Assembly (NCBI RefSeq): GCF_004362865.1
Contig: NZ_SNYI01000001.1
Span: 682,001 to 746,000 of the forward strand
DNA length: 64,000 nt
Reading direction: 5' to 3'
Source: Zeaxanthinibacter enoshimensis
Lineage (GTDB): Bacteria > Bacteroidota > Bacteroidia > Flavobacteriales > Flavobacteriaceae
Shown piece by piece: positions 53,401-64,000 of the stretch; the stretch's first letter is position 1; each line of letters begins with the position of its first letter. A model generated the notes under the pieces. The model was not told the DNA's origin, searched no databases, and worked only from the letters and a program-made list of their open reading frames with translations. The position numbers and the translations under genes were made by a program.

Positions 53401-56400
53401 GGTAGGAACCCATATTATCCGCGTAACTGATTCAGGAGGATGTACCGTGTCGGATACTTTTGACATCGTTACTCCTGCGAACCCGACTGCCAGTATAGAC
53501 GTGGCTTCGGACCTTTGTTACAGTTCCACAAATCTCGCCGACGTTGTCGTTGGTGCGTCCGGTGGCAATGCCCCTTATTATTACCAGATCAACGGTGGGC
53601 CGACACAGACCTCCAATACCTTTAACGATCTTATCCCAGGGACTTACACATTTACCGTGCTTGACAGCAATGGTTGTTCTGATGATGTGACCCTGGATAT
53701 AGAGCCGGAACTTACCGCCAACGCGGTACTGACCAAAGACCTGGATTGTACAGCTTCCCCGGATGCTATTATTGATGTGGCGACCAACGGAGGCTACGGT
53801 CCCTACACTTACGAAATTAACTTTAACGGAGGAGGCTATGTTCCGGTCTGTGATTGTTTCCCTTATACTACCTCAACAGCAGGCACCTACCAGTTCAGGG
53901 TGACCGACAGCCAGGGATGTGTGGGAGAATCTAACATAGTAACCGTTACCCCTGCCGTTAACCCGCAGGCTACCACGATCACCACGGATCCTTCCTGTAA
54001 CGGGAATAGCGATGGGATCGTGGAAATCGATATCGATCCAAATTTCGGATTAGCGCCTTACCAGGTTGATTTTAATGGCGCCGGTTTCACCACCCAGACC
54101 GTGTACAGCGGGCTCCCAGCCGGGAATTATAATTATACGGTGAGGGATAGCAAAGGCTGTGTGTATACCGACACCGCAGTATTAAACGATCCTGCTCCTT
54201 TCCTTGCAAACATTACCAAGACCAATGTTTCCTGTGGCGCTGCGGGAGATATCCCTGGCCAGATCCAGGTAGATATCACTAGTGGCGGAATTCCAGGATT
54301 TACCTATACCCTTTACGACAACCAGAATAACCTGGCTGCCACAACCAGTGCCAACCCACAAATAACTGCTGCTACAACCGTCACTTTTGACGGTCTCGAT
54401 TTCGGGGATTACTATATCCGTATTATCGATGCCAATGGTTGTGAATACTACGAGAATCCTATCCGTATCCTTTCCAATCCATTCCTGAGCCTGAGCTCTG
54501 CTCCTGCTGCGGCCGATTGTATCAGTGGTGGTACAGTAGAACTCCTGGCATCCGGGGGATCCGGAAACTATACTTTCACCTTGTATGATATCGGCACGCC
54601 TCCAAATACCGAAGTAGCCGGTCCGGGTGTAAATGAAGAAACAGCCACCTATACCGGGCTTAACCCTGGTCAGACCTATATTTTCAAGGCTGTGGATAAC
54701 GCAAATGGCTGTACAAGCTATGTAGAAGCTATTATCCCGAACGTTTCCCTTATCGACGTGGTCGCAGACCCGGTGGTACAGGATATTACCTGTAATGGCG
54801 CCGATGATGGCTCCATAACCTTCCAGGTAGAGGACTACGATCCCGGGGTGGCCAACATCAACTTCAGTATACTCCGCGCAGTGTCCAACATCCCGTTAGT
54901 CGGGGTAGGATATAGTGGATCTTTCCCAACCAATGGGGGGGCACCAACTGTGGCGCACACGATCCCCAACATCCCCCCGGGAGATTATGTTTTACTGTTC
55001 GAGGAAAACGAGAGCCCGTTCTGTTCTAATACTTACGAGTTCAGGATCATTGAGCCAACCCCGTTAACCCTGAATTTACTGGACCAGAACAATGCGAACT
55101 GTAACGACGACGGGCAGGTGACCGTACGTGCCCAGGGAGGAACCGGTCCTTACACCTACGCTTTCGTAGAAGATGGAAACGCTCCCGTTGCCGGTGATTT
55201 CACGGCCAGTGCCTATGCAGAACTGGACCCTTCGGTAAATACTGATTGGGACGTATATGCCCAGGATGCAAGGGGATGTATAACTGCACCGATGGATATT
55301 TCGGTTACTACCGATCCAAGCCCGGTCATTGACCTGGTCGCGCGCAACCAATGTGCTGCAGAAGAAGGTGATTTTGAAATAGAGGTAACCCTTACCGCTA
55401 CCGGTATAGGACCTTATACATTAAGTCTAAATGGTGGGGCTTTCCAGGCCTGCGCCCTGACGAATGTGAACGACACCAAAATATTTGACGGGCTGAGCTC
55501 CGGTACCCATACCGTAACCATCCGTGATTCCAATGGTTGTGAACATACTATGAGTGTAGATGTATATCCGCCCTCTTCCTTGTCTGCCGAAGCTACGGTA
55601 CAACCTACCTGTGCACTGAATGACGGGCAGATACTGCTTACTCCTTATGGCGGTTCAGGAGCTTACACTTATGACCTTATTAATAATGGTACCGGCCTGA
55701 GTGAAGCCTTTGGCGGCGTCCCACAGGGTGCACCATTATTCACAGGTCTTGCGCCCGGTAATTACACGGCCTATATTTACGATACTGTCGCTGTAGGATG
55801 TAGTGCTTCGGTAAGCCTTGACCTGGAAGTACCTACCGCGGTAAGCTTTACAATAAATCATACAGACGTTTCCTGTAATGGAGGAAGTGACGGTACGGCA
55901 ACAGCCATATTGCCCGCCGGCATGAATAACCCACCATATACCTACCAGCTTCTTGATGGTCTCGGGGTTCCTATTACAGTGATTCCGCAAAATAACAACA
56001 GTTTTAGCGGACTATCAGCCGGAAATTATCAGATCCGTGTGATGTCGGCAAGGGGCTGTTCCCGTACGGAACCTGTGACCATCGGTGAACCTGCAGTGGT
56101 AGTAGCTTCTGCAACCAATACAGAATTCAGCTGTAATCCAGATAACACCGTTGCCCAGGCCACGATCACCGTGAACGGGGTTGGTGGTACAGGAAGCTAT
56201 ATGTACAGTATAGATGGTGTTAATTATTTCAGCAATAATACCTTTAATATCAATGATACCGGGGTAGTACAGAACCTGACCCTCTGGGCCCGTGATGCCA
56301 ATGGCTGTGCAGATGATGTGGCTCTCAGTGTTAACCCACTGCCTGCTATTACAGATGTTAATGTGACCCGACAAGTAGCCATTACCTGTGCTAATGACGA

Positions 56401-59400
56401 GACCGCAAGAGTTACCGTAACTGACGGATCAGGTGATTTTGATTTTGACCTGCTTCCCCTGGGATCTGCCCCCACGCAGAGCCCGGGTGCAGGAACCTAT
56501 ACTGCTGATTTCAATTTGACAGCACCAGGAGATTACACCTTCAGGGTGACCGACAATGTAACCGGCTGTTATTTTGTGACCACTCCTTATACGGTGGCTC
56601 CTTATGACACTATAGAAGTAACTGCCACGGCAATGACTCCTGTAACCTGCTTCGGGGATTCAGACGGAGAACTGCAGATAGACGTAACCGGCTATAGTGG
56701 GAACTACACCTACCAGGTATACCTCGCAGACGGTACCCCAACTGCTGTTAACGGCCTGGGGAACACGACGACCAACCCTATGACCATAGGCGGACTCTCT
56801 GCTGACAATGTCTACGTGGAAGTAGTGGCTACAGATACACCATTCTGTGATGATACGAGCAACACGGTGACTATAGGATCTCCAAATGCCCCGCTTGCAC
56901 TGAATCTTATTTCTAACATCAACGCCAATTGTAACACTGGTGCACAGGTGACCGTTAAGGCCACCGGCAGTACCCCGGCTTATGAATATGCTTTTGTACC
57001 AACCACTACCAGCCCGGCCGGACTTTTTGGCCCGAGTGCAAATGCGACCCTGAATCCCGCTATATACCCGGCTGATTACGATATTTACGTAAGAGACTCC
57101 AGGGGATGTACAGAAGTGATCACTATCACCGTGAATGAAGATCCACTGCCTACTGTAACGGCTCCTGCTTTCGCAACGGACCAGTGTTCTTCTGACGGCA
57201 CCTCGTATGCTTTCACGGTAGTTGGGACTGGTATTGCCCCATTGCAATACAGCGTTGGAGCTGGGTTCCAGAGCGGTACTACACTTAATGTAAGTGCTCC
57301 GGGAACTTATACGGTCACCGTTCGTGACGGAAATGGCTGTATCGCTACAGATACTATAGACATTCTGCCCCCACTTGGTTTAAGCCCGGTGGCGACCATA
57401 CAACCTTCCTGCCCTGTGAATGACGGTGAGATCAGCATCAGTGCCAGTGGTGGTTCGGGAAGCTATGAATATGACCTTCTTGATCCGGCCATGGTCAGTG
57501 TGACCGGGGGGGCAAAACAGGCATCCAGTACCTTTACCGGCCTGGCGCCAGGAACATATACTGCCGTGGTATTTGATACGGCAGGCTCCGGCTGTGACCA
57601 GCAGGCCCAGGTAACCCTGGAAGTACCCACCCCGGTAAACTTTAGTACGACTAAAAATGATGTATCCTGTAATGGTGGTAGCGATGGTAGCATTACTGTT
57701 GATCTGCCTGCAACCAATGATAACCCGGCCTATACCTTTACCCTGGATGATGGGATCAATCCGCCGGTGGTTCAGAATGGCAGGATCTTTAACGGACTTG
57801 CTGCAGGATCTTATGATATTACTGTAACCTCTGCCCGTAATTGTGTGGATACCCAGACGGTGGTCATAGATGAACCACCGGTTCTGACCCTTTCGGCCTC
57901 GGCTACTGCCTTTGCTTGCAACGCGGCGAACGGGAAGACCCAGGCGGTAATCTCTACTGTAACCGGGGGTGGTACCGGACCTTTCACCTATAGTATAGAC
58001 GGTGTCAATTTCCAAAGCAACAACAGCTTTAACATCAGCGATACCGGTGCCCAGCAGAATATATTGGTTACTGTTAGAGACGACAACGGATGTATTGCAA
58101 CTGATAATGTGATCATCGAACCACTGAATGTTTTCACGGCTACGGTTACCCAGGTGAATGCTATCACCTGTGCCAACCCCGAGCAGGTGATCATCAATAT
58201 CTCTGACGACGGGAATCCTGCCAACACCTATACCTTTGAACTGTTACCGATCGGTAACCCGAAAGGTGTGCAGACCGGTAGCCCGAACAATACTTCAGCA
58301 GAGTTTGACCTGACGGATCTCGGTACTTATTCCTTCCGGATCACCGATAACGCTACCGGATGTTATATTACTACCGCGGCGTACGAAGTACTTGCCTTTG
58401 ATTTCATGGATGTTGAAGCAACGGCTACTTCCCCGGCTATTTGTTTCGGGGATACGAACGGTGCCCTGGAGATCAATGTTACTAATTATACCGGAGCCTA
58501 TACTTACGAAGTATTTTCTTATACCGGCGTATCTACCGGGATCACCGGGGCCGGGAATACATCGACCAATCCGATGACCATTGGCGGGCTGCCCGGAGGA
58601 AACTTCTATGTAACGGTATCCGCGACAGACACCCCCTTCTGTGATGAAAATTCAAACAACGTGGTTATTGATTCCCCTGACAATATACTACTGGTTAACA
58701 CCCAGGAAGTGGCTAACGTGGAATGTACCAATGACCAGGGAGAGATCCTCGTGGATCCGTCGGGTGGATACGAACCATACAATATTGTCCTGACCAATAC
58801 AACCACAGGACAGGTATATAACCAGAATAACGTGAACAGTTACCTGTTCAAAGCACTGGCTGCGGGTAATTATACCGTAGATGTAACCGATGCTTCGGGA
58901 TGTACGATCTCGGACAGCGAAACCCTGGTTCAGCCCAACCCTATTACTGCCGGGATTACTGCTGCTCCTGCAAGCCTCCAGTGCTTCGGGGATACCAATG
59001 CAACAGTGACAGCTACCGGGGTAAGCGGTGGTGAAGGCAGCTACCAGTACCGACTTAACCGTTACGATGCGGCAGGTACAACCCTAATCGCTACGGGCGG
59101 GGCACAGGTAAATCCTTCCTTCAGCAACCTGGGACCAGGTGTCTACAGTATCAGTATCTCTGACAGCTGGAGCTGCGATGTGGAAACTACACAGGTAACT
59201 ATAACGGAACCGACAGAGGTAAGAAGTTCTTTAAGGCAACTTAGTGCGATGAGCTGTAATAACCTCGCCCAGCTCGAAATATCAGCTACGGGTGGCAACG
59301 GGCCTTATGAATACAGTACCAACGGGGTGCTCTTCAGTCCTATGTCCGGAGGCAATTCTCATGTCTTAAATGTGTCTGCCGGGGTATACCAGTATTATGT

Positions 59401-60928
59401 AAGGGATTCCTTTGACTGCGAGGCTACGATCTCTAACCAGGTTTCCGTTGATGCGGTACCGCCACTGACCCTGAATTTAGATACCAGTGCAGCAGTCATT
59501 AACTGTACCGGTGAAGCCACGGCTACTATTTACAGTAAAGCCACGGGTGGACTTGGAAATTATTCCTATGAATTATTCCGCGATGCGGCCCTGACAGACC
59601 TGGCTGCAGGTCCCCAGAATACCGGGGATTTCAGCAACCTGCCTGCCGGTGGATATTACATAAGGGTGACCAGTATGGATTGCGTTGAAGTTTCTCCGCA
59701 GATCCTGATACAGGACCCACCACCATTACAGGTAGACCTGCAGCAGTCCACCGATGTCACCTGTGCAGGAGAAGACGATGGTACGATAACCGTTGAGGTG
59801 TCCGGGGGATCTGGTAATATATTATACGCCATCAGCCCTAACCTGAACAAATTCAGTACTGATAACACCTTTACCGATCTTGCCCCGGGGGTATACGACG
59901 TGGTAGCACAGGATGTAAACGGATGTTTTATCCCCTTCCAGTTTACCATCACGGAACCTGCCCCGCTACAGGCCACTTTCACGACTTTACCCGAGGTTTG
60001 TGCCGGGGAAGAGGATGGAAGTATATCCTTAAGTATATCGGGCGGTACAGCGCCTTACAGGACGGCTTTCAATGCTAATGACGATGCGGACTTTGTAAAC
60101 GGGCAGACCGATTTTAACAACCTGGCCGCAGGAACCTATGTCATCTTTATCAGGGATGCACAGGATTGCGAGACCAACGTGATCGTTGAAGTAGAAGGCG
60201 GAGTTAACCTGGAAGCAACCATTACACCGGTCTACGAGTGTAGCGGTGCCATCCCTGATAACTTCCTCGATATAGTGCTGCAGGATGAGACCGTGGCAAA
60301 TGATGAGATGTATGCACTGGATTCCACTGATCCCGCAGACATGCAACTGGATCCTGAGTTCAGCAATATTGCACCCGGGGATCACTATATCAGTATATCC
60401 CATGCAAACGGATGTCTGAGAACCATAGACTTTACCATAGAGACCTTTGAACCGCTTACCCTCGCCCTCGAACAGAATAACCTTAACGAGATCACTGCTG
60501 TAGCCAGTGGGGGAGGCGGTGAGTATACCTTCACCTTTGACGGGCGCAATAACGGGGACAGGAATACTTACTTTATCAACAGATCCGATGTGTATACAGT
60601 GACCGTTGAAGATGCCAATGGATGTACCATGTCTGCTGATATTGCCATGGAATTCGTGGATATCGAGATCCCGAACTTCTTTACCCCTGATGGTGACGGC
60701 ACAAATGACACCTGGGTTCCTAAGAACCTTGAGGGCTTCCCGCAGATACTAACCATCATTTTTGATCGTTATGGTAGAGAGGTCTATCGTATGGACAATA
60801 AGAACAAAGGATGGGATGGTTTCTACCAGGAAACTGAATTACCGACCGGAGATTATTGGTACGTGATCAAACTCAGGGGAGAGAACGATCCACGCGAGTT
60901 CGTAGGCCATTTTACCTTATATAGATAA
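47489..60928 (+). CDS. sprB: Giant SprB-like gliding/adhesion protein, paralogue 2 (4479 aa)
   Basis: A GTG start opens a signal peptide ([24 protein letters not shown]); no upstream in-frame ATG was found. Residues about 25-400 form a unique beta-rich N-terminal region. A DUF11-like domain follows (about 385-480, [15 protein letters not shown]...[16 protein letters not shown]) and then a spacer with a Cys pair. From about residue 630 the protein matches paralogue 1: a head domain, 43 SprB-like units in the same order, and a C-terminal type B sorting domain ([18 protein letters not shown]). SprB in F. johnsoniae is the mobile surface adhesin that drives gliding; gene order directly before sprF supports the name, though the sequence is an orthologue only by inference. 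It has its own promoter element at 47265-47330. Confidence 0.88.
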   Translation: MIKTNYFARLLVAGLFLIGVTGFAQEYNNFEVRYQTNLKGDLTFIANNILNRDGGSGSTEPEDPYNATGNSSTYNDWMNMQYIDVDGDPTTFSSSSANFTFPNSSCNLIRYAGLYWSATYPSEQAGQALGTNRQNDFNQVKLKVPGGSYVDITADEVLFDGFTNVDPSITQNSPYACYADITALLTGLANPEGDYTVANMRAVTGSLSPGGGAAAGWTLVIVYENPSYTGKKITTFDGFARVRAGEQVDINYTGFNTIPVGPVRARLGVAALEGDNRITGDELHISAASNPGFTRLSNAVNPNNNFFNSNITIDGAISTNRTPNSVNTLGYDSDIFMVNNPGNTVIPNNETAATLRFTSNGDQYYPFFQSFNVEVIEPNVVVEKKVEDIAGNDITGMGVNLGQTLEYVLTIQNIGNDDATNYSLRDILPTNVTLDLANISTPGGVNYTYDPLTHEITFTVNDSRLEEGDPPVSIRMRVQVAENCYDFVDACSDTIENIAFSTYMGVLNPITITDDPSVNDFDDCGFTNAGATNFLLDDLTACDFTRTVQMCGGTATLDAGDNFDSYVWYKDENGDGLIDAGDTVMDDGDPDNDPSTLNVTEYATFIVDKFTSSACNDYQEIITVEPFGSGHTNPIIDLINDTTNTVEGEVVVCPNDGEELPTVFLCGLNDTELLSVNLPDAQSIQWDQLDTASCGSPGPDCANKIAGCTWNNVGSGNDFVASDSGEYRITINYENGCFTRFYFNIFKNPLDPQVNTSDIICTTPGNITVTNMPADYEYQLIDQSTGTVLVPYSANNGPSFTINTNGAYEVEMRQQGVPDGCIFRLDNIGILLRDYQVDITTKDTDCNGLGEISISALNVEPHYYFEISQGGVSIDTFGPTDDNNYTFQNLSDGIYDVLVTTDDGCSYTEQVTIFDVTDLAANATTTKAIDCTDGVISVSGSGGFPGPGYQYAIWSYNGVDLYPDVASIPGTAYQGTNDFFFTTGQEGDYEFIVVDGNNCSAISNIASIAIAPAVDYTIATADETCFGDEDGTLTVNVTNFNGYSVSYEITHPDGSRDNNNSGVFTDLEQGNYTLTMTADNGTDSCSFDSPFTIGGPVDAVYGDGVLIQHDGCNGGGIIEAQNVVGGTPPYEFSIDNSNFVSGPGAERFTGLSDGDYRIYIRDASGCVYRTPKIEVDEVDGPDRLHVRDMSDVTCPSNTADVSLHVHKGEEPYTFEIIAPVSIPASSVDDDEGFFDGLAPGTYTARVTDANGCTFDDVFTIDPIPLIQVNATSVRDVSCVGGSDGRIELNITDFEDKYSYFLDGVEIDKDEDDAAQTISGLSAGTYTIMVRDKDLDCEDTISVTVSEPATALSFTETVSPLTCTTDASVDIDASGGWGGYTYEVEEPDGNVLGPQGSDIFNGLAQVGTYTITVTDSGGCTTSGTFDVISTTNPVVTLAATTDLCYDPANGVSLTASVSGGVAPFAYSINGAPGQTSGVFDNLGPGVYTVVVTDSYGCTGTSNSITIEPQLSSGAVLTKELDCSASPDAVIDVTINGGYAPFSYQVNGGGSNAVAGNTFTYTTAVDGSFNFTITDSEGCTSTVQVIVDPITNPVATHNLTDPSCDGAGDGIVEILIDNTFGTPPYQVDFDGAGLSAQTYYNGLNSGSYTYIVEDSKGCTYTDTVVLTAPNPMSGDAVIIQDFTCLQSGTLQAQNVTGGTAPYEYSLDGVTFNSGAGADTFTGLSDGTYNIFIRDANGCVFTTANATIPALDPPTDISFTATAPNCPAQTSDVTLAVTDGVGSITYEIIAPAAAVTNSGNNNVFTGLAPDTYTFRVTDANDCSYEENFTINPVTPIDISGTLIRNVSCVGSSDGSVEFNVNGFSATYSYTVNGGAATTGQSAATISLPALPAGNHTIVVTDETTNCSDSATVTVDEPSVPLNFTFVVTPLTCDVEGTVTINAQDGWPQYTYEVEEPDGTILGPQPGNFFSGLDQVGTHIIRVTDSGGCTVSDTFDIVTPANPTASIDVASDLCYSSTNLADVVVGASGGNAPYYYQINGGPTQTSNTFNDLIPGTYTFTVLDSNGCSDDVTLDIEPELTANAVLTKDLDCTASPDAIIDVATNGGYGPYTYEINFNGGGYVPVCDCFPYTTSTAGTYQFRVTDSQGCVGESNIVTVTPAVNPQATTITTDPSCNGNSDGIVEIDIDPNFGLAPYQVDFNGAGFTTQTVYSGLPAGNYNYTVRDSKGCVYTDTAVLNDPAPFLANITKTNVSCGAAGDIPGQIQVDITSGGIPGFTYTLYDNQNNLAATTSANPQITAATTVTFDGLDFGDYYIRIIDANGCEYYENPIRILSNPFLSLSSAPAAADCISGGTVELLASGGSGNYTFTLYDIGTPPNTEVAGPGVNEETATYTGLNPGQTYIFKAVDNANGCTSYVEAIIPNVSLIDVVADPVVQDITCNGADDGSITFQVEDYDPGVANINFSILRAVSNIPLVGVGYSGSFPTNGGAPTVAHTIPNIPPGDYVLLFEENESPFCSNTYEFRIIEPTPLTLNLLDQNNANCNDDGQVTVRAQGGTGPYTYAFVEDGNAPVAGDFTASAYAELDPSVNTDWDVYAQDARGCITAPMDISVTTDPSPVIDLVARNQCAAEEGDFEIEVTLTATGIGPYTLSLNGGAFQACALTNVNDTKIFDGLSSGTHTVTIRDSNGCEHTMSVDVYPPSSLSAEATVQPTCALNDGQILLTPYGGSGAYTYDLINNGTGLSEAFGGVPQGAPLFTGLAPGNYTAYIYDTVAVGCSASVSLDLEVPTAVSFTINHTDVSCNGGSDGTATAILPAGMNNPPYTYQLLDGLGVPITVIPQNNNSFSGLSAGNYQIRVMSARGCSRTEPVTIGEPAVVVASATNTEFSCNPDNTVAQATITVNGVGGTGSYMYSIDGVNYFSNNTFNINDTGVVQNLTLWARDANGCADDVALSVNPLPAITDVNVTRQVAITCANDETARVTVTDGSGDFDFDLLPLGSAPTQSPGAGTYTADFNLTAPGDYTFRVTDNVTGCYFVTTPYTVAPYDTIEVTATAMTPVTCFGDSDGELQIDVTGYSGNYTYQVYLADGTPTAVNGLGNTTTNPMTIGGLSADNVYVEVVATDTPFCDDTSNTVTIGSPNAPLALNLISNINANCNTGAQVTVKATGSTPAYEYAFVPTTTSPAGLFGPSANATLNPAIYPADYDIYVRDSRGCTEVITITVNEDPLPTVTAPAFATDQCSSDGTSYAFTVVGTGIAPLQYSVGAGFQSGTTLNVSAPGTYTVTVRDGNGCIATDTIDILPPLGLSPVATIQPSCPVNDGEISISASGGSGSYEYDLLDPAMVSVTGGAKQASSTFTGLAPGTYTAVVFDTAGSGCDQQAQVTLEVPTPVNFSTTKNDVSCNGGSDGSITVDLPATNDNPAYTFTLDDGINPPVVQNGRIFNGLAAGSYDITVTSARNCVDTQTVVIDEPPVLTLSASATAFACNAANGKTQAVISTVTGGGTGPFTYSIDGVNFQSNNSFNISDTGAQQNILVTVRDDNGCIATDNVIIEPLNVFTATVTQVNAITCANPEQVIINISDDGNPANTYTFELLPIGNPKGVQTGSPNNTSAEFDLTDLGTYSFRITDNATGCYITTAAYEVLAFDFMDVEATATSPAICFGDTNGALEINVTNYTGAYTYEVFSYTGVSTGITGAGNTSTNPMTIGGLPGGNFYVTVSATDTPFCDENSNNVVIDSPDNILLVNTQEVANVECTNDQGEILVDPSGGYEPYNIVLTNTTTGQVYNQNNVNSYLFKALAAGNYTVDVTDASGCTISDSETLVQPNPITAGITAAPASLQCFGDTNATVTATGVSGGEGSYQYRLNRYDAAGTTLIATGGAQVNPSFSNLGPGVYSISISDSWSCDVETTQVTITEPTEVRSSLRQLSAMSCNNLAQLEISATGGNGPYEYSTNGVLFSPMSGGNSHVLNVSAGVYQYYVRDSFDCEATISNQVSVDAVPPLTLNLDTSAAVINCTGEATATIYSKATGGLGNYSYELFRDAALTDLAAGPQNTGDFSNLPAGGYYIRVTSMDCVEVSPQILIQDPPPLQVDLQQSTDVTCAGEDDGTITVEVSGGSGNILYAISPNLNKFSTDNTFTDLAPGVYDVVAQDVNGCFIPFQFTITEPAPLQATFTTLPEVCAGEEDGSISLSISGGTAPYRTAFNANDDADFVNGQTDFNNLAAGTYVIFIRDAQDCETNVIVEVEGGVNLEATITPVYECSGAIPDNFLDIVLQDETVANDEMYALDSTDPADMQLDPEFSNIAPGDHYISISHANGCLRTIDFTIETFEPLTLALEQNNLNEITAVASGGGGEYTFTFDGRNNGDRNTYFINRSDVYTVTVEDANGCTMSADIAMEFVDIEIPNFFTPDGDGTNDTWVPKNLEGFPQILTIIFDRYGREVYRMDNKNKGWDGFYQETELPTGDYWYVIKLRGENDPREFVGHFTLYR
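49745..60664 (+). repeat. Array of 43 SprB-like repeat units (paralogue 2)
   Basis: Unit by unit this follows the order of 36002-46879 and spans almost the same length (about 10.9 kb). Recognisable pairs include units starting DLDCSASPD / [20 protein letters not shown] in both, and NANCNEEAQV / [10 protein letters not shown]. The same 7-unit register is visible. Confidence 0.85.
59711..60928 (+). repeat. Near-identical 3' segment shared with 45926-47143
   Basis: Second copy of the shared 3' segment; the offset to the first copy is 13785 bp. The first 318 bp are identical and the remainder has scattered substitutions. Confidence 0.9.
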
Positions 60929-60949
60929 CCAACTTAACCTGAATACATA

Positions 60950-61894
60950 ATGCGCAAAATCCTATTTTCCTTAATGCTGTTTTCAAGTGCATTAGGCCTT
61001 TATGCGCAGGAACTTACGCTTCCCCAGCTATCGCAGTACCTGGCAGACAATCCTTACGTGATGTCGCCCACCTATGCGGGGATAGGGGATCATATCAAGG
61101 TCCGTGTAAATGGTCTCACCCAGTGGGTGGGGATCAAGGATGCGCCGGATACCCAATCCCTGGCTGCAGATGCACGCCTTGGTAACCGGTCCGGCCTGGG
61201 AATGCTGATGTATAATGACAGCAACGGGGAAACCAAACAACGGGGTGCCCGTGTATCATTTGCACATCATCTTACCCTGGATAAGTACGATGATGAATTC
61301 CTTTCTTTCGGGCTTTCCTATAACTTTAACCAGTTCCGGATAGATATAGAGAATTTTGACAACCCTGATCCCAGCGTTACCGACGATCGCTCCACGACCA
61401 ACCATAACTTTGATGTGGGAGTGCTCTACCGTAAAGACAAATTCTATTTAAGCCTGAATGCTTCTAACCTGCTGGATAAGGATTTATCAAAGTTTAACCC
61501 TGTGTTTGAACCCAACCGCTTAAGAAACTATTACGTTTATACCGGGTATCGATATACTAAGAACAAGAACAGCAGGCTGGAAATAGAACCATCGGTGTTC
61601 TTCCAACTCTTTGAGAGTGATGGTCGTTCGGTGACCGATCTCAATACCAAGTTCCGCTGGTACGATTTTGAAGATTACTATTATGCCGGGGTCACCTATC
61701 GATTCCTAAATGACCAGATCGGTAGTCCTTTATACATTGCACCCATTCTTGGTCTTAAGAAAAGTAATCTTTATTTCGGGTATTCTTACCAGATCATCCT
61801 GAACGAGATCCTGGGCTTCAGTACCGGTACCCACGTGGTCACCTTTGGAGTGGACCTCTTCCAGGGCCTCAGTAATTGCAGGTGCATGTACTGA
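60950..61894 (+). CDS. sprF: PorP/SprF family protein, SprF-like
   Basis: A 314-residue protein with a signal peptide ending LYAQ and the family start LPQLSQYLADNPYVMSPTYAGIGDHIKVRV. Barrel-like strands follow, and the C-terminus is unusual for the family in ending CRCMY. It lies 21 bp after the giant sprB-like gene, matching sprB-sprF of F. johnsoniae, where SprF is needed to get SprB to the surface. It is the third PorP/SprF-type gene in the window and has the standard length. Confidence 0.92.
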   Translation: MRKILFSLMLFSSALGLYAQELTLPQLSQYLADNPYVMSPTYAGIGDHIKVRVNGLTQWVGIKDAPDTQSLAADARLGNRSGLGMLMYNDSNGETKQRGARVSFAHHLTLDKYDDEFLSFGLSYNFNQFRIDIENFDNPDPSVTDDRSTTNHNFDVGVLYRKDKFYLSLNASNLLDKDLSKFNPVFEPNRLRNYYVYTGYRYTKNKNSRLEIEPSVFFQLFESDGRSVTDLNTKFRWYDFEDYYYAGVTYRFLNDQIGSPLYIAPILGLKKSNLYFGYSYQIILNEILGFSTGTHVVTFGVDLFQGLSNCRCMY

Positions 61895-61911
61895 TTCTGC
61901 ACGATTAAATG

Positions 61912-61919
61912 TAGATTTG
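61912..61919 (+). promoter_or_regulatory. -7 promoter box TAGATTTG for folB
   Basis: An exact TAnnTTTG match ending 19 nt before the TTG start codon at 61939. Confidence 0.6.
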
Positions 61920-61938
61920 CAGAAATAAATGTTTTCCA

Positions 61939-62298
61939 TTGGGCACCATCACCATTTGTAATATCCGGCTTTATGCTTTTCACGGCTGCCTGGAAGAAGA
62001 ATCCATTATCGGCAGCGACTATCGCGTAGATCTGAGCGTAGAAGCAGACCTCACAAATGCCGCCGCCTCAGACCAGTTGGCGGATACTGTAGACTACGTT
62101 CACCTGAATGCCATTGTCAAGGAAGAAATGGGGTTAAGGGCTGCGCTCCTGGAGCATGTAGCACAGCGCATTATTGACCGAATATTAAAAGAAATTGATG
62201 CAGTACGTTCTGTGAAAGTTACGGTAGCTAAACTAAACCCCCCAATAGGCGGGGATGTGGAAACCGTAGCTGTCACATTAAAGGAAGAGAGGGCATAA
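61939..62298 (+). CDS. folB: Dihydroneopterin aldolase
   Basis: A 119-residue product. TTG is the only start fitting the family N-terminus (GTITICNIRLYAFHGC). The catalytic-site Glu region is FHGCLEEES and the C-terminal Lys region is VTVAKLNPPIGGDVETVAV. FolB splits 7,8-dihydroneopterin into 6-hydroxymethyl-dihydropterin and glycolaldehyde in folate synthesis. A promoter box lies just upstream, so it is probably not part of the sprF transcript. The tRNA-Cys gene follows. Confidence 0.93.
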   Translation: MGTITICNIRLYAFHGCLEEESIIGSDYRVDLSVEADLTNAAASDQLADTVDYVHLNAIVKEEMGLRAALLEHVAQRIIDRILKEIDAVRSVKVTVAKLNPPIGGDVETVAVTLKEERA

Positions 62299-62326
62299 GT
62301 TTTTTTTTCTTCGCAGGAAAATATAT

Positions 62327-62334
62327 TACATTTG
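62327..62334 (+). promoter_or_regulatory. -7 promoter box TACATTTG for tRNA-Cys
   Basis: An exact TAnnTTTG match ending 11 nt before the mature tRNA 5' end, which fits a short 5' leader. Confidence 0.65.
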
Positions 62335-62345
62335 CACCTCCAGAG

Positions 62346-62416
62346 GGCATCGTGGCCGAGTGGCTAGGCACAGCTCTGCAAAAGCTTGTACAGCGGTTCG
62401 AATCCGCTCGATGCCT
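62346..62416 (+). tRNA. tRNA-Cys (anticodon GCA)
   Basis: The cloverleaf is complete: acceptor GGCATCG / CGATGCC, anticodon loop CTGCAAA with GCA at its centre, and T arm AGCGG-TTCGAAT-CCGCT. The discriminator is T, the known U73 identity base of tRNA-Cys. The 3' CCA is not encoded (TCAAAC follows). The outermost anticodon-stem pair is a C/T mismatch. Confidence 0.95.
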
Positions 62417-62421
62417 CAAAC

Positions 62422-62454
62422 AAAAAAGACCTGTTTAAAAACAGGTCTTTTTTT
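62422..62454. terminator. Bidirectional terminator between tRNA-Cys and the LysE gene
   Basis: AAAAAAGACCTGTTT pairs with AAACAGGTCTTTTTT, making a long perfect stem with A and T tails for both strands. It touches the LysE stop codon. Confidence 0.92.
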
Positions 62455-63118
62455 ATTCCTTGATCATCTCTATTCCCTTTTCAAAATTCAGTTTATCCTT
62501 GGGTAAAAACCCCTTGGTTACCAGGAAGAGACCACAGATGATCAGGATGATCCCCAATACTTTCTTAAGGATCAGTATTCTGGGTTTGGTCAGTTTTCTT
62601 TTCAGTTGTTTCGCCAGCAGGATTTTGATAAGATCCATCACAAAATAAGCCCCTAGCATAGTTCCGAAGAATATAGTAATCCGCTTGGGATCGTTATCGA
62701 CATTAGGGCCCACTACGATCAGTATACCTAACCAGAAGACCAGAACACCAATATTGATAAAATTGAGCAGGAATCCTTTTATAAACAGGTTGACGTATCC
62801 ACCCCTGCTGCTTTTATATTTGGCTTTTTCCTTACCCGTGCCTTTTTTTACCACAACAGTGATCCCGTACATCAGCAGGATCACCCCTCCGAATACATAA
62901 AGCCCGGGCTCATTACTAAGATTTTCCAGTAACTGGAAACTACTGAAGTAAGCTATTCCAATAAACAAGATGTCTGCGAGGAATACGCCCAGGTCCAGGA
63001 ATAAAGCTGCCCTGAAACCCTTGGTTGCACTGGTTTCCAATAACACGAAGAATACAGGGCCGATCATAAAACTCAGTAAGAATCCTAAGGGTATGGCTGC
63101 CTGTACGTCCTCTAGCAT
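62453..63118 (-). CDS. LysE family transporter
   Basis: A 221-residue membrane protein with about six hydrophobic helices. The N-terminal LysE/RhtB signature is AAIPLGFLLSFMIGPVFFVLLETSATKGFRAAL (described by its ends: GFLLSFMIGPVFFVLLE then KGFRAAL), and a basic loop KKGTGKEKAKYKSSRGG follows helix 3. Members export amino acids or similar small solutes across the inner membrane; the substrate is unknown. It starts 7 bp after the head-GIN gene stop, so the two probably form an operon. Confidence 0.88.
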   Translation of the reverse strand: MLEDVQAAIPLGFLLSFMIGPVFFVLLETSATKGFRAALFLDLGVFLADILFIGIAYFSSFQLLENLSNEPGLYVFGGVILLMYGITVVVKKGTGKEKAKYKSSRGGYVNLFIKGFLLNFINIGVLVFWLGILIVVGPNVDNDPKRITIFFGTMLGAYFVMDLIKILLAKQLKRKLTKPRILILKKVLGIILIICGLFLVTKGFLPKDKLNFEKGIEMIKE

Positions 63119-63125
63119 AGCTCTG

Positions 63126-63803
63126 TTACATTCTTTTTATTCTGCCACCAAATACAGTTTTCTCATCCATCTTGGCCGGATCCCCGTAGACAAGGACCTC
63201 TCCCCCTGCCTTAACCGTAACCTTGGCGTAGTCCGTTGCAAATATCTCTGCAGTAGAACCTGCGTTTACATTTACGGTACTGAATTTGGTCTTGAAATTT
63301 TTGCCGTAATAGATACCTCCGGTATTAATGGCTACATCCTGCAGGTCAGACACTCCCCGGGCATTGATTATACCCCCGGTCACTGATTTAATAAGCATTT
63401 GTTCCACTTCGGCATTGATATCCAGTTCTCCCCCTTCCTGGGCTTTAAGTTCCAGCACCTGTTGTTTAATGGTTTTATCACTGCTGATCCTGGCATCTTC
63501 ATTGACATCTATGACGAGGAGAGGCTGGTTATAGTGCAATTCCACGAATGTCCTGTAGCCGGCAAATAACTTATCTATTTCCATCCTGATCTTCAACACC
63601 CCGTCATTGTTAACCAGGGCTACCTTGTCTGTATTGGCGCCCGAAATAACGGCCTTGTTAACATCAGAACGGATAAGTTTAACCGACAGCCCGTCATACA
63701 CCTTGATCTCCTTGAACTGCTGGAGCTCCTGCGTCACCTTTTGCTGGGCACTGGCTACAGGAATAGCCAGGGTGAAGAACAATAATAACCGTAAAATATT
63801 CAT
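63126..63803 (-). CDS. Head GIN domain-containing protein (DUF2807)
   Basis: A 225-residue protein with a signal peptide (MNILRLLLFFTLAIPVASAQ). The repetitive beta-strand body contains FKEIKVYDGLSVKLIRSD, then repeated short strands rich in Asn, Ala and Gly (NTGGIYYGKNFKTKFSTVNV, NAGSTAEIFATDYAKV), as in the DUF2807 beta-helix. It is exported to the periplasm or outer surface; no molecular function is established. It follows rnr by 65 bp and precedes the LysE gene. Confidence 0.88.
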   Translation of the reverse strand: MNILRLLLFFTLAIPVASAQQKVTQELQQFKEIKVYDGLSVKLIRSDVNKAVISGANTDKVALVNNDGVLKIRMEIDKLFAGYRTFVELHYNQPLLVIDVNEDARISSDKTIKQQVLELKAQEGGELDINAEVEQMLIKSVTGGIINARGVSDLQDVAINTGGIYYGKNFKTKFSTVNVNAGSTAEIFATDYAKVTVKAGGEVLVYGDPAKMDEKTVFGGRIKRM

Positions 63804-63868
63804 GGCTTTGGTTTTAGGACCGTGTCCCTAAGTATAAATATAAGAATCATTGCTGCTGTGGCCGAAAC

Positions 63869-64000
63869 TTATTCCACTTTTCCGATCAATGAAAAATCCA
63901 GGTGTCTTTTTACAAGATCGGTATCCTTCACCATAACACGAACCTCGTCACCAAGCTGGTAAACTTTTTTCTTTCGTTCACCGACCAGGGCGTACTGTTT
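63869..64000 (-). CDS. rnr: Ribonuclease R, C-terminal fragment (5' part beyond window)
   Basis: The last 43 codons are in the window: GERKKKVYQLGDEVRVMVKD, then TDLVKRHLDFSLIGKVE and the stop at 63869-63871. This is the end of an S1 RNA-binding domain in the RNase R pattern (GDEVRV.V...D...R..DF.L). RNase R is a processive 3'-5' exoribonuclease for structured RNA. Only the C-terminus can be judged, so other S1-ended proteins are possible but less likely. Confidence 0.72.
   Translation of the reverse strand, partial: KQYALVGERKKKVYQLGDEVRVMVKDTDLVKRHLDFSLIGKVE

Noticed and set aside
62281-62345. Terminator suggested by the nine-T run after folB
   Set aside because: No stem precedes the T run. 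The region instead contains the tRNA-Cys promoter box at 62327-62334.

Overview
The window comes from a gliding or adhesive marine-type member of the Flavobacteriaceae (Bacteroidota). The evidence is consistent: several Bacteroidota -7 promoter boxes (TAnnTTTG), type IX secretion (T9SS) cargo with type B (CHU_C / gliding-motility-associated) C-terminal domains, three PorP/SprF-family proteins, and small families typical of Flavobacteriia (DUF4837, DUF4175, head-GIN domain, probable DUF6747 and DUF6327). I see no insertion sequence, prophage or CRISPR array.

Layout. 1-2.5 kb: a GH3-family adenylating enzyme (cut by the window edge) and an M23 peptidase on the minus strand, divergent from tatA. 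2.6-11.7 kb: a first T9SS block with a 1720-residue DUF11/thrombospondin-3 adhesin, its PorP/SprF partner, and an OmpA-type protein with SPOR-like, TPR and PD40 regions. 11.9-19.4 kb: housekeeping genes (small membrane protein, DUF4837 lipoprotein, LysM lytic transglycosylase, pgk, holB, DoxX-like, OmpH-like lipoprotein, methyltransferase). 19.5-25.3 kb: mnmG-ybeY-DUF4175, with perfect parS-like palindromes on both sides of mnmG. 25.4-31.0 kb: gltX, an SPFH protein, a YtxH/holin-like/DUF6327 cluster, and glnS. 31.2-61.9 kb: a 30-kb gliding/adhesion locus with an Ig-like CHU_C protein, a PorP barrel fused to two SPOR-like domains, two giant SprB-repeat proteins (3865 and 4479 residues) and SprF. 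This order resembles the sprC-sprD-sprB-sprF operon of Flavobacterium johnsoniae. 61.9-64 kb: folB, tRNA-Cys, a LysE exporter, a head-GIN protein and the 3' end of rnr.

Most notable points. (1) Four T9SS transcription units (2732, 9096, 31227 and 47489) share an upstream element: a 9-bp direct repeat close to TTCACAACA, two copies 21 bp apart, with a degenerate -7 box exactly 37 bp after the start of the second copy. This looks like the operator of an undescribed regulon, and the geometry is that of LytTR-type regulators. (2) The two giant genes are tandem paralogues, colinear unit by unit across 43 SprB-like repeats, with a 7-unit higher-order period and a perfectly identical 318-bp tract near the 3' end. 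(3) One parS-like site is written into the last codons of ybeY.

How the genes fit together: cargo proteins with type B sorting domains sit next to their own PorP/SprF proteins, which are thought to help export and hold such cargo at the cell surface. The SPOR and OmpA domains would tie the machinery to peptidoglycan. No core T9SS motor gene (gldKLMN, sprA, porV) is present in the window.
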